DNA of 64,000 bases from the NCBI RefSeq assembly GCF_032362555.1, contig NC_083508.1, positions 6,601,001 to 6,665,000 of the forward strand. The letters are read 5' to 3'. Positions 44,301 to 54,721 of the stretch are shown here, piece after piece; the first letter of the stretch is position 1, and every line of letters starts with the position of its first letter. Source of the stretch: Amyelois transitella (taxonomy: Eukaryota > Arthropoda > Insecta > Lepidoptera > Pyralidae). Position numbers and translations under genes: made by a program. The notes under the pieces were generated by a model. The model searched no databases. It worked only from the letters and a program-made list of their open reading frames with translations, and was not told the DNA's origin.

Positions 44301-47300
44301 ACCAAGGAGATTGTTTCGAAATATTTCTTTATTTTTTATGTCATTTTTTGAATAGTGTTTTTTTGTGTGTTCTTGTTTGTCAGTGGAAGAAAAGACCGTA
44401 TTTTGCAATCTTCCGTATTTTATTTATTCCTGCCGCTAATTAGGGGCATTTTTGGGAACAGGGAGAGCTGCAGGGTCTACCGGGCAAACCGATCCATAAC
44501 ATATGTTGGGGATGACCAAGGAGATTGTTTCGAAATATTTCTTTATTTTTTATGTCATTTTTTGAATAGTGTTTTTTTGTGTGTTCTTGTTTGTCAGTGG
44601 AAGTAAAGACCGTATTTTGCAATCTTCTATATTTTATTTATTCCTGCCGCTAATTAGGGGCATCTTTGGGAATAAGAAGAGCTGCAGGGTCTACCGGGCA
44701 AACGATTCCGTAACATAAGTGGCGACCGTGACTTAAAAAAAAATGGATCGCCTTCTTGCGAACAGAAAAATAACAAGGAGGAGGTTCACATTGGTAAAAA
44801 ACAAAATTCTAAATTTTTTGCAATCTGATGATTCTGATAGAGCAATTCCGGAGTTTAATAAATTAAAAGAATTATTCGCTGAGTTGTCTGAGTTACAGAA
44901 TAAAATTATGTCCGTCTGGCTTGACGAGCCAGAGCGCGATGAAAATTTTTTCGAATACGACATGGAGTCGGACGACGCGTACTCAAGTGAGTTCCATCAG
45001 ATCAAATATAAAATTGAACAATTATGCAAGAAAAATGAGTGTGAGCATCAATCCGTGACTGGATCGGCATCTGGCTCTAAAAAAGGAGGTAGACTTAAGC
45101 TTCCAATATTAGAATTACCAAAGTTTGATGGAACGGTGAAGAAATGGTTGCAATTTTGGACGCAATTTCAAAAAATTCATTTGGATGAAGAGTTGGATGA
45201 CAGCGATAAATTCCAATATTTGATACAAAGTATCGAAAAAGGATGCAGTGCTAGAGATTTGGTAGAGAGTTTCCCTCCATCGGCTCCGAATTACCCGAAA
45301 GCTATTCAGCAACTGAAAGAGAGATTTGGAAAAGATGATATTATCATTCAATACTATGTGAGAGAGCTTTTAAAATTAGTGTCGTCCAAAGGAAAGGGAA
45401 TATCATTGCGATCATTATATGACCAACTAATGACCCAAATTTTATCTTTAGAAACATTGGGCGTGACTCAAGATAAGTACGCAGCATTTCTTTACCCTAT
45501 GGTAGAATCAACACTACCTGATGACATCATCAGAGCTTGGAATCGATCTCTTTTGAATGCTTTAGGTGACAATGAATTGACCAAAATTTTAGATTTTTTG
45601 AAAAAGGAAGTTGAATCAGAAGAACGAATATACATGGCAAAAGGTAATTTAAATAATCCTGATACCGTGCCATCAGCCTCTTTCCTCACTGTTGCTAGTG
45701 AAGCCGAAAAGGTTAAATCACGTTTTCAGAGAGAGAAAGATAATGTAGAGTGTGTTTGGTGTGGAAAAACTACACACAGTAGCTCTGAATGCAGAATACC
45801 TATAAAGATGAATATAGAGAATAAGAAAGAATACCTAAACAAAAAGAAGGCATGTCATATTTGTCTCAAAATTGGTCACTTCGCAAGAAGATGCAGGAAG
45901 TTTCCGAAATGTGTGGTGTGCGAAAAACGGCACTATCCCATAATGTGCACATCGATAAATAAAGAAAACACCAACACCCAAGACCAAAGCACTCTACTGA
46001 ATACGGCGTCAAATACAACAGTCTTGCTTCAGACGAGTAAGTTTGACATCTGCAATGATAACATGGTAGTAAGAGAACTATTGGATTCAGGAGCTCAGCT
46101 ATCGTTAATGACAACAGATGCAGTGAAACTGATTGGCGCAAAACCAGTACTTAAGATAATACCGGGTTCTGACAATGAGGATAGAGTAGCGTCTCGAAGA
46201 GTTAGATTAAGGCCGTTACAACGTCTGTATCCTCCGGAGGTTTCACAAGCCCAGAACTTTATGTCACCAACAAAGAATGACAATGAGTTAAAGGAAAAGT
46301 TCGATCCTTGCCCTTATAAACCACTAACCACACGCTCAGGCCGTCTAGTGAAGGTACCATCTAGATTTATTGTTTAAGTCATAATTGTTGATGCTCCTTC
46401 GACCATCAAGGCGGGGAGTATGTTGGGGATGTCCAAGAAGGTTTTTTGAAATATTTCTTTATTTTTTATGTCATTTTTTGAATAGTGTTTTTTTTGTGTG
46501 TTCTTGTTTGTCAGTGGAAGTAAAGACCGTATTTTGCAATCTTCTATATTTTATTTATTCCTGCCGCTAATTAGGGGCATCTTTGGGAATAAGAAGAGCT
46601 GCAGGGTCTACCGGGCAAACGATTCCATAACAGTAGATATGATATTATGTAGTCCATGGTTAACTTTCATAAAATCCTTAATCCCATTACATATTTGTTT
46701 TCCTTTCGAGTTGAACATACATACATGAAATAACGCCGCTTTGTCCAAGATGTGAAGTGTCACGATCACATTCATCATTCTTTTCATGCAAGCTCTTTGG
46801 TTTAAGAACTCTTGACATGACCTTGGCCAGGACGTCCCCGATATTTCTTAATTTGATCAAGGTACGTTCGTCAAGGCTTTCCCCTACCAATCGTTTACAT
46901 TCACACTATCCTTGTATATTGCTTTCATTCATCCTCTCCACATGACCAAACCATCTAAGCATTCCAGTTTCAGAATATTTCAGAACTATCTCGAACAATC
47001 AAATTTAAATTTTCATTCATACTCAAACTTTCACATTTTTATATACATATGAGTTTATTATTTGAGAATGAACATTGGAAACTTTTACAGGGAATTCCCA
47101 CAAGAACGGTATTTTAATTTAATGCGGGCGGAACTGCATGCATAAGCTTGGGCTGCAATAAATTTGAGCCAACATTACTATAACTGTCTGTTAAAAAGGC
47201 TCTGGCTTCCTGCTTCATGTAAAAAATAAAAGCATATTAAAAGTTATTTCACCTGAAGAGAATTAAGTTCCTTAAATAATTCCTGTGTTTTCGGGCCGGG

Positions 47301-47365
47301 AACAGATGTATTAATACATGGGGTGCTGGGTTCCCACTGAGCACTTGTGGTCAATAATCTAAAAG
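38304..47365 (-). CDS. ABAT: 4-aminobutyrate aminotransferase, mitochondrial; first exon missing
   Basis: A PLP enzyme of the mitochondrial matrix that transfers the amino group of GABA to 2-oxoglutarate, giving succinate semialdehyde and glutamate. Eight exons fit splice rules and phase: 47365-47253, 42936-42769, 42388-42110, 41759-41599, 40515-40365, 39318-39161, 39034-38766 and 38422-38304, about 472 residues. Key segments: [43 protein letters not shown] (both Cys reported to hold the Fe-S cluster in the pig enzyme are kept), [39 protein letters not shown] (PLP-binding Asp), [11 protein letters not shown] (PLP Lys), [10 protein letters not shown] and [10 protein letters not shown]. The end is [19 protein letters not shown]. 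Nothing essential is missing. Only the first about 20-25 residues (the import signal) lie in an unidentified upstream exon. The 4.3-kb first visible intron carries the BEL element. Confidence 0.96.
38530..38605 (-). repeat. SINE family C fragment in an ABAT intron
   Basis: Diverged antisense piece with GACATGGCCAGGG, then TTGTGCTTGTG and CGAGCACCGACGC. Confidence 0.5.
39319..40364. other. ABAT intron
   Basis: Contains a Helitron-like 3' end at about 40020-40060 (GGAGCCGCGGGCAAAAGCTAG). Otherwise no structure is recognised. Confidence 0.6.
40516..41598. other. ABAT intron, AT-rich
   Basis: No gene, repeat or inverted repeat is recognised with confidence. Confidence 0.6.
43003..43150 (-). repeat. 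SINE family A fragment in an ABAT intron
   Basis: GCATACGGGGTAGACAAGAGCC to AAGTAGAATCCCAAGTTTAT in antisense order; the head is missing. Confidence 0.82.
43870..44000 (-). mobile_element. Helitron-like 3' end
   Basis: The boundary AACTAG and CCCGCAAACTTCGTCCGCG is the reverse complement of a hairpin plus CTAG^T terminus. The other end is not defined. Confidence 0.55.
44290..44501 (+). repeat. BEL LTR 1 (212 bp)
   Basis: TGTTGGGGATGACC to CCATAACA. It differs from the two others in its 3' half (GGGAACAGGGAGAGC instead of GGGAATAAGAAGAGC). Confidence 0.93.
44504..44715 (+). repeat. BEL LTR 2 (212 bp)
   Basis: The 5' part matches LTR 1 (GACCAAGGAGATTGTTTCG). The 3' part matches LTR 3 (GAATAAGAAGAGC, ACGATTCC). 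It lies next to the primer-binding site and so serves as the functional 5' LTR. Confidence 0.93.
44716..44731 (+). promoter_or_regulatory. Primer-binding site of the BEL element
   Basis: TAAGTGGCGACCGTGAC follows the LTR by two or three bases. TGGCGACCGTGAC is the usual BEL/Pao type of tRNA-complementary site. Confidence 0.75.
44743..46377 (+). CDS. BEL/Pao Gag fused in frame to an integrase tail
   Basis: 544 residues without a stop. N-terminal Gag with coiled helices and the DUF1759-type capsid region ([18 protein letters not shown], then DKFQYL). Two zinc knuckles of C-x2-C-x4-H-x4-C form ([14 protein letters not shown] and [14 protein letters not shown]) lie near residues 339-382. A protease start, [10 protein letters not shown], follows near 445. 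Around residue 460 (nt about 46130) the sequence passes directly to the C-terminal integrase region ([18 protein letters not shown], then [13 protein letters not shown]). Everything between (rest of protease, RT, RNase H, integrase core) is gone without a frameshift. It could still make virus-like particles for mobilisation in trans, but that is inference. Confidence 0.9.
   Translation: MDRLLANRKITRRRFTLVKNKILNFLQSDDSDRAIPEFNKLKELFAELSELQNKIMSVWLDEPERDENFFEYDMESDDAYSSEFHQIKYKIEQLCKKNECEHQSVTGSASGSKKGGRLKLPILELPKFDGTVKKWLQFWTQFQKIHLDEELDDSDKFQYLIQSIEKGCSARDLVESFPPSAPNYPKAIQQLKERFGKDDIIIQYYVRELLKLVSSKGKGISLRSLYDQLMTQILSLETLGVTQDKYAAFLYPMVESTLPDDIIRAWNRSLLNALGDNELTKILDFLKKEVESEERIYMAKGNLNNPDTVPSASFLTVASEAEKVKSRFQREKDNVECVWCGKTTHSSSECRIPIKMNIENKKEYLNKKKACHICLKIGHFARRCRKFPKCVVCEKRHYPIMCTSINKENTNTQDQSTLLNTASNTTVLLQTSKFDICNDNMVVRELLDSGAQLSLMTTDAVKLIGAKPVLKIIPGSDNEDRVASRRVRLRPLQRLYPPEVSQAQNFMSPTKNDNELKEKFDPCPYKPLTTRSGRLVKVPSRFIV
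46421..46632 (+). repeat. BEL LTR 3 (3' LTR, 212 bp)
   Basis: It starts TGTTGGGGATGTCCAAGAAGG like the 23-bp LTR remnant at 44185, and ends CGATTCCATAACA before the target duplication GTAGA. Confidence 0.93.
46743..46975 (-). mobile_element. RTE-clade fragment (C-terminal coding part)
   Basis: On the minus strand [14 protein letters not shown] and a later EERTL-like [15 protein letters not shown] segment match the RTE C-terminal region at 2860-3080, with frameshifts and small deletions. Confidence 0.8.
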
Positions 47366-47507
47366 CTGAAAATATTATTCATATATATTATACATACCTA
47401 ACAGGTAAAATTGGGACTATTACTAAGCCTCCACTGTCTGTCCAGGCTGTATTTCATAAACTGTGATAGCTAGAAAGCTGAAATTTTTACAAATTGTGTA
47501 TTTCCTA

Positions 47508-47662
47508 TGGTCACGTCTATATCCCTTGCGGGGTAGACAGAGCCAATAGTCTTGAAAAGACTGAATGGCCACGTTCAGCTATTTGGCTTAATGATAGAAT
47601 TGACATTCGAATAGTGACAGGTTACTAGCCCATCGCCTAAAAAAGAATCCCAAGTTTGTAAG
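47508..47662 (-). repeat. SINE family A fragment
   Basis: TCACGTCTATATCCCTTGCG to GAATCCCAAGTTTGTAAGC in antisense order; close to the consensus, so recent. Confidence 0.88.
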
Positions 47663-49688
47663 CAGAATAATCAAATTCTCAGAATAATCAAGTGGCCGGT
47701 TTTTTATTACCGAGGTCTGTTTTATTTTATTTTGACCACAGGAAGATGAGGTTGGTGCTACTCTAATAAATACTAAAAAAATGGTATGTTATATAACCAA
47801 AATCATAGTAGGTACAGCTGAATCGCCTGAAAATCAAATATTTCTAAGTTCATGGGCATGGCTTATTTATTTACAGAAAATTTCCTGTCAAGTCTTTAAC
47901 TAAAAAAATAAATGTATCAATAATTACATTTTATGTTCTATTACTATGGTGCAGATTACCAAATGTTTGTCATTGATTTTCCACCAAGATTTATCAATAA
48001 CTTATGGCAAAATTGGCACATTTTTTTATGCACTTTATCCCCTAGCCCTTATTTGGGGTGCCTTTGCAACACTACAGCTCTCCAGCACACTCTGCCAAGA
48101 GCAAAGCAACAAAGAAGAACACATAAATTAGGTATTTAATTTGTAGTTCCAAAATTAATAGTCCAATAAGTATAATGGAATATACAGGTCAAATTGTGAG
48201 CAATAAGCTGGTAAACCTAAAATTCAAGAACAAATTTAATCAACAGATCTTACTTTTATATCCAGATTTTAATAATGATTTTGCAGATAATATTTTTTTA
48301 TTTATTTGCAACATCTTTGTAGAAGTTACTCCACTAACAATGGCACGAAATTTTGCAGGAATACCTAGAAATAAATAAAATATGCAAGAGATGTTATACT
48401 GTCAACCACACATTAAGTTAACCTGCATTGAACTCTATGATGCAGAAAAAGAAGCTAATTTACACTGGATCTTGGTAGATTGATATATACTTTATTATAT
48501 ACTTTTGACTGTACACTATTAGATTCTGATGTAAGGTTAGTAAGGACTTACATGAAGAAACAGCAAAATGCATTGGTATTAACAAAAATATAGTTATTAG
48601 ATCCATGGGAGTATAAATTTTGCCAGCATTATTACAATGCCAAGACTATGAATAGAATTGCATTAGGCAATGTATGGATAAATAATATTAAACATGACAA
48701 AATGAATATTAACATTTAATAATCTTTGCCTAGGCATTATATCATATTGCCATCATATCATATTGCCATCATATCATATGGCATGTCTGCACCTACCACC
48801 AATACCTATGTAAAATATTTTTGTGTATTGTACACAATACCTAGGCAAGTGTGATATAAATATTTCATGCATTGGCTGGTCACATAGGCATTTCATGTAG
48901 AAGTTTTAATTACCTACATTAACTATGTAGGTACTCCATTTTCTGCTTGAAAGAATAATATAGTATATTTACCGTGTCAACAAAAGCTCCGCTCCAAAGT
49001 AACCAGACAGGTAGGTACTTTATTTAACAAGGAATTAAAATAAAATGGATTTATTAAAGCGTCTACAAACGTTTCCGACAGACATTAGTTAGTGATTATT
49101 AGGTTGAACTAGTGCTGCCGATCAATGTCCACTATCGATGATCTATCGATAACATAATCGATAGTATTCATAGCTCAGTAACCATCAATACTATTCCACA
49201 AAATTATAATAATTGAAAGCAGAGAGTGCAGTGAGTAGGTAAGTTCATTTCTTGTATTTATTCTTGTAAAAGGTATGTAGGCGATGTCAATAGAATTCTT
49301 AAATTTGTAGGGCATCACAATCGGTTTAGTAATTTTTGATATATGTAATGTTTTAAATCTGTGCTTTAGTGCTAGTTATTTCAATTTTAAGCAATATAGC
49401 GATTTTTTGTACCGATTTATAGATTTCTCGTTGTGATGAGTTGGCAACACTGAACACGTTTTGCTGGATTGCTGCTGATTGTCTGTGTCTGATTGTTAAT
49501 AAATAATATTTATTTGTGAGTTTGTTTTTTTTTGGTTGTGAAGTTTTGAATTGTCGGTGTGTTTGTGAAATCATATTTCAATTTATGTAACTAAGTTGTG
49601 ATATCGATGATACGAACATATTTATCTATCACATACTTTTATCTATCATCCACCTGCATCTGGCAGCACAAAACTTGCACTTAAAATA
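47663..49688. promoter_or_regulatory. Divergent intergenic region of ABAT (-) and BRCC36 (+)
   Basis: It should contain the missing ABAT first exon and both promoters. No frame with a usable ATG and phase-1 donor was found for ABAT. Three TATCGAT-type words sit at 49133-49140, 49144-49151 (perfect TATCGATA, the DRE core motif of insect housekeeping promoters) and 49157-49164. Open frames at 47933-48378 are AT-driven and not convincing. Confidence 0.45.
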
Positions 49689-52600
49689 ATGTTGGAAAAA
49701 GTTGTACTTTCTACAGATGTAGCTTTAGTGTGTGTTCAACATGCATTATCAACAGAAAAAGAAGAAATTATGGGATTGCTTATTGGAGAGGTGGGGTACC
49801 TATATAAAATATGAACTATTTAAATTATTATAAATTGGCTTTTCCCTTTCAACTTCGCGATTTCGCATTTCTTAAATTAGATGGGATGTTAGCAACATTG
49901 CTGAGAGGTGGCCCTATGACCCCCTATTACATTATTTGTTATTCAGCAAGCGAAAAAAAGACTGAGAAATAACTAGATTGCCCGCTATAACACTAGTCTG
50001 ATAAGTGAACGCATGCTCAGTCGCAGGCAATCTGTCGACGTAGGCGGTTGTATGGCACCTGTACTTTCGAAACCCCAAAAATGGTCGAAGCACCCTTATT
50101 ACTTGCTGAAATGAGTTCCTCTAATAATTATAGTGTTGGAACCATCTGACTTATGAAATTACCTCAGAGGAGCTGATGACCTTGGTTTTATCTTAAATTA
50201 ATTCACTATTTAAAAGCAAGAACAAAGAAAAATGTTAACCCTGCAATTTCATTTCTTAATTTATAGGACTTGTGGTTCTCCTCAGCACGTAAGAAGAAGA
50301 TCACTCAATCTCTTTCCCATGGACGTCATAAGAGGAGACGAAGGGATAGGATAATAAACTTGGGATTCTTTTAGGCCATGGGCTAGCAACCTGTCAATAT
50401 TTGAATCTCAATTCTATCATTAAGCCTTTCAGTACAGAATACTATTTGTTTTAAAACTAAGATAGTCTTTATTTTGAATAGACTAATAGCAACATAATGA
50501 CTTAAAAAAAATACAGACTATCATTAAATTATTTTCAAATATTGGCTATTTTTGCTTGTCATGCGCAGGGTGCAGCTCCTCAGAAGCCTCAAAATTTACA
50601 CTGTAGTTTTTTTTTTACTTTCCAGCCCCTCTGTGTGAGGATAAGACTTTTTTCTGTTATCCTATGATGTTATCTTTCTCCCAATATCATGGTTGAGGCA
50701 AAGGCTAACATCTTTGCCAAATCTTTTTACTATTCTGATATCTGTTCTGTCTGTCTGGTCCTTAATACCAAGCTGAAAAATTTTTACTTTATAAATTATG
50801 TCCCAGTTGCACCCTCTGCCACTATCTCAAGAATGATGACCAAGTACCTATAAGTATAACAAAAACTTACTTACTTCAGAATACCTATAATGATTTCATG
50901 TTGCAGGTTCACAATAATGGCAGCCTTGTATCTATTGTGTCCTCTGTTATTTTACGACGCTTGGATAAAAAGCCTGACCGTGTTGAGATTTCAGAGGAAC
51001 AGCTAGTTCAAGCAACTTTGAGAGCTGAGGAGTTGGCGGCTGAAGTAGATCGCCCATTAAGAGTTGTGGGTTGGTATCATTCTCACCCACACATAACAGT
51101 TTGGCCTTCCCATGTTGGTAAGCAAAATATACGTCCCAGTAACATTTATCAATAGATAAGATAGTATCTTATGATAACTAGTTTTTTCCCGCGCGAATTT
51201 AGCGCGACCTACAAACATCGATGAATTTAGTACCACCTACAAAAAGCAACAAATTTTGCACCACCTACAAAAGAATACAGGTTTTTCGCAAATACTAGTT
51301 TTTACTGTGACGAAAGGTACCCTATGTCCTCCTCCAGACTCTTAATTATATATACCAACTCAAATTTTCAAGAAGATTGGTATTGCATAACGCTTGAAGA
51401 GGTAACAATCAAATAAACTTACTTTCGCGTTTATAATTTTATTTTGGGTTTGGTAAAGGTGTCGTATGTTTTCAAAAAGGCTCCCCTGGTGGTACATAGG
51501 TGTGTTGGTCCCAACACTAATGTTTGATGTGGCAAAAAGTAGTCACTGCCTACCTCTCCATGAGAGAGGTATGTGGATGTATGTATATATGAACTAGAGG
51601 CCGCCCGCGACTTCGTCCGCATGGAAACCCTATCAATCCCGCGGGAACTCTGGGATAAAAAGTAGCCTATGTGTTATTCTGGGTCTTCAGCTACCTACAT
51701 ACCAAATTTCATGGTAATCGGTTCAGTAGTTTTTGCGTGAAAGAGTAACAAACATCCATACAAACTTTCGCCTTTATAATAGTAGTAGGATGTATAACAA
51801 GCAGTATTTATTTTCAGATCTTGCTACACAATCAATGTATCAAAGAATGGATTCAAGTTTTGTGGGCATAATATTTGCAGTGTTCTTAACAGAACAAACA
51901 ACAAAGGCTCCATCGGTATGTCGAAGTTCTTTTTGTTTGATGATATATATAAAAACATTATCGTCCTAACACTCTGTCGTCAGTTTCCGGTTGCAACTTC
52001 ACTTCTCTGGAAAGAGATATTACTTTTTTTCAAGAAGAAAGGGTACAAAAAAAAATTTATACCAATCACATTTGAACCGAGAATTATGTTATGCCCAACT
52101 AAAGCAAATAAAGACACTGCCAATGACTGATTGTAAATTTAAATGCCAAAAACGATTATGACTGCATGAAAACATGTTTTATTTTTTCAGGTACAAATAA
52201 CATGTTTTCAGTCTATTAATGGTTCAAATCAAACAAGGCGAGAAATTGACATGGAAATTACAAACAGTAGTGATTCGTTATTGATTAATAATTTTCAGGT
52301 ATGTAAAAATTGAAATTAAAAGCCCTTATAGTTCTATAGCACAATGGTCCGGTGAAATAAGACCAAAATATGAGAATTAAATTCCACATGATAAACACAA
52401 TTCCCCATCGTTTCGGTTCAAAGGGAAAAAATGTTCAAAGTCAAAGCTCAAAAATTGATTACCTATGTATTTTTCTTCAAAATGGTAAGTTTTGTCGAAA
52501 ATTTACTTAAGACCGAATTGCACATCATAATTATAGTACTCTAGTAGTAGTTATCTACAAGGAATGTACCAACATATTTTTAACTTAAACGAACCGTGAT

Positions 52601-54721
52601 GTACACCATTAATTTTTAATTACTACACAAAAAAAGTAAACATGAAAACGTATTCATGAGATCAAAAGTAAACATAAAAACGTCACAAAATAATCCCGAG
52701 ACAAGTAAGTATGTAATTGGGGAATACGCGCCACTAGATAATACGAGTAGTATCATTATACTATTGACGCAGACATTAGATCCGTGGTCACCGAGCATCA
52801 TTGTAACATGATTCGAAACGTCAGAGATAAAATGGAGATACGTTACGAACGCGTTTAATACTTGTAGTACCTTGGTGACTGAGCGGTGCTCGATGGACGT
52901 CAGAAAAACCATAAAAAGTAGTAAAAAAATAAAAAAAGAATTACCAAAATAACTCAGAACAACCATAAACACAGTCAAAAGTAGAAGAAAGAAATAAACA
53001 AATAAAAATCATCAAAAAATTAACTAAAAACAAAAGCGCTCGCCGAAATTACCATCCCTAGCGACCATCTTATATGGGAAAATAATTTTGAATGATAATA
53101 AGATAACGGCCTCTGTGGCGCAGCGGTAGTACGCTTGTATGCAACACTTGAGGTCCCGGGTTCGAATCCCGGTCAGAGCATGATGAGAAAAGAACTTTTT
53201 CTGATTGTCCTGGCTCTTGGATGTTTATCTATATACCTACATAAGTATTTATTATAAAATATATTATCGTTGAGTTAGTATCTCGTAACACAAGTCTCGA
53301 ACTTACTTCGAGGCTAACTCAATCTGTGTAATTTGCCCCGCAAAATAAAAAAAATAAAAAATACGGGAATAGCGAATTTCCCCAAAATGGGATCGATTTT
53401 TTACCCCCTTATTTATATCTTCTCATTTCTAATTTCAACGAAATCTTTAAAGCCGTTTTTCTAATGGTGAAATAACTCTTAATCTAGAGTGTGGAAATTG
53501 CTCATTTAATGTATGTGTGATTATTGATGAATAGTATAATACAACGCGAAAGTTTAAAATCAGTAATACTTATTTAGTTTAATTCTCCCATTTATCTACG
53601 TTATGTCACATGTTTTTATTTATTGATAAAATACCGCTAAACTCGCGTCGATCGTCAGATCAAATGCAATGCCCGACCCGCGCCGCCGATTTTTCTCCTA
53701 GTTCCACTTTCTACGGAAGCGCTGGTGATATAACTTTGTGGTATTTGCGGCCTCTTCCGCGAATATCAGCCCTTGGTCTCTATTATTTATGTGTATATTC
53801 AATGTATGTTCCGCCTTTAAACCCAGTCACAACTTAACCTTTCTGGAGAGGAGCCCGGGGTGCGCCTTTTGGCCAAGAGCCTGGATTGGTTAAATCATGT
53901 TTTTAAAAAGCGATTCTTGTCTTACTGCAACCTTTGCAGGGGAACCTATCAAGGTATAACCTGCACTGGATAAATGTATTTATTTGCTTTATAAATTCAA
54001 TGTCTATTAATATTTTAATATAATGAACCATTTTTACAAGTTTCGTTTTGTAGTTACCTAATTAATTTTATAATGTGATTTAAATTCAATAATCACTGAG
54101 ATAACCACTGCCATAGAAAGGTTTTAAACTATGTTTCACATTTCAGATTCTCACTCAATTACCTGCTATACTAAAAGAAGAAGAAGATGAAGCATACAAC
54201 AATGAAGTAGGACAAAGTGACGAACAAGATGATATTATCAATAAACAACACAATGCGGCTGTGCGAACAATTGCAATAGGCCACATAGTAGAAAAGGTAA
54301 GATAAGTTCAATAAAAAAATATATTTTATAAGCTGATTGGCAAAATAATTTGGCCAGAAATGTTCTAGTTAAATTTTACAACGGCTAATCGGGCAGTTGA
54401 TTAGCGCTATTATTGTACAGCAAAAGAATAGCTGCACCAATTGAACATGCAAAATGATTTTTCATTCTTTAAAAGTGCAACCGTGCAACTGAACGTCAAT
54501 TTTAACTTCTTGGCTGTGACTTGTAAAAGCGCAGAGAAACTCAAACTAGTGAATTAATATGCATTGTTTCCATGTCATATGGAGTTACTTCACTTCCTTT
54601 TCAGATGTCCCGCCCGATGTTGGAAGGTCTGGTAGCAAGAAATGCACTAAATAATGTGCGTGTTAAAGCATTGAAAAAACATCACCAAGAACTAATGTCT
54701 CGTTTGGAAAATTCTATGTAA
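49689..54721 (+). CDS. BRCC3: Lys-63-specific deubiquitinase BRCC36
   Basis: A JAMM/MPN+ zinc metalloprotease that removes K63-linked ubiquitin within the cytosolic BRISC complex (and BRCA1-A in vertebrates). Six exons: 49689-49790, 50907-51117, 51818-51915, 52191-52298, 54147-54296 and 54605-54721, 261 residues, all phases consistent. Metal and catalytic residues are present: Glu26 in EKEEIMGLL, then H92-S-H94 and D105 in WYHSHPHITVWPSHVD, with Ser102. RRLDKKPDRVEIS, MYQRMDSSFVG and TCFQSIN match the family. The C-terminus is helical (LKKHHQELMSRLENS). The loop between the MGLLIGE strand and VILRRLD is about 25 residues shorter than in human, and the first donor is a weak GAG^GTGGGG, so a small exon may be missed. 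Introns carry an RTE tail, a Helitron and SINEs. Tail-to-tail with the RETREG gene. Confidence 0.95.
50288..50425 (+). repeat. SINE family A fragment in BRCC36 intron 1
   Basis: CTCTTTCCCATGGACGTCAT to GAATCTCAATTCTATCATTA in sense order; head and tail incomplete. Confidence 0.8.
51485..51592 (+). mobile_element. RTE 3'-end fragment
   Basis: GTGTGTTGGTCCCAACACTA corresponds to the GVLVPTLM part of the RT protein. It then jumps to CACTGCCTACCTCTCCATGA and a GTATG-repeat tail, as at the end of the element at 531-3163. It abuts the next Helitron. Confidence 0.72.
51594..51790 (-). mobile_element. Helitron-like element, 197 bp
   Basis: Reverse-oriented twin of 27388-27592. The 3' end CTAG^T lies at 51594 and the 5' end A^TCCTACTACTATTATAAAG at 51790, 27 bp before the acceptor of BRCC36 exon 3. 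Confidence 0.86.
52299..53106. other. BRCC36 intron, AT-rich
   Basis: A minus-strand open frame at 52616-52978 is long (120 codons) and hydrophobic but built from T-rich runs with no family resemblance. Nothing else is seen. Confidence 0.5.
53107..53345 (+). repeat. tRNA-derived SINE (family B), copy 2
   Basis: GGCCTCTGTGGCGCAGCGG head, B box GGTTCGAATCCC and the GATGAGAAAAGAAC body. It lies in an intron of BRCC36 and is close in sequence to the copies at 5556 and 55733. Confidence 0.93.
53838..53965 (-). repeat. SINE family C fragment
   Basis: GGAGAGGAGCCCGGGGTGCG, CCTGGATTGGTTAAATCATG and GCAGGGGAACCT are the antisense of the family C 3' half. Confidence 0.6.

Larger units (their letters stand above)
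44185..46632 (+). mobile_element. Composite BEL/Pao LTR retrotransposon
   Basis: A 5-bp direct repeat GTAGA (44180-44184 and 46633-46637) brackets the whole unit, so it behaves as one insertion. Order: the first 23 bp of an LTR (44185-), a short rearranged stretch with the 3' tail of the internal region, LTR 44290-44501, TA, LTR 44504-44715, primer-binding site TGGCGACCGTGAC, gag-like ORF, polypurine-like GGCGGGGAGTA, LTR 46421-46632. Each complete LTR is exactly 212 bp and runs TGTTGGGGATG to TAACA. Reverse transcriptase, RNase H and most of the integrase are absent. It lies in the first visible intron of the ABAT gene, antisense to it. Confidence 0.92.

Noticed and set aside
44163-44622. 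Minus-strand ORFs in the LTRs (two nearly identical)
   Set aside because: They repeat because the LTR is repeated; antisense to the element and without features.
47933-48378. Short plus-strand ORFs upstream of BRCC36, including a membrane-like segment
   Set aside because: No family similarity, overlapping frames, and position in an intergenic repeat-bearing stretch.
52616-52978. 120-codon hydrophobic minus-strand ORF in a BRCC36 intron
   Set aside because: T-rich sequence in a verified intron, no recognisable domain and no promoter or splice partner.
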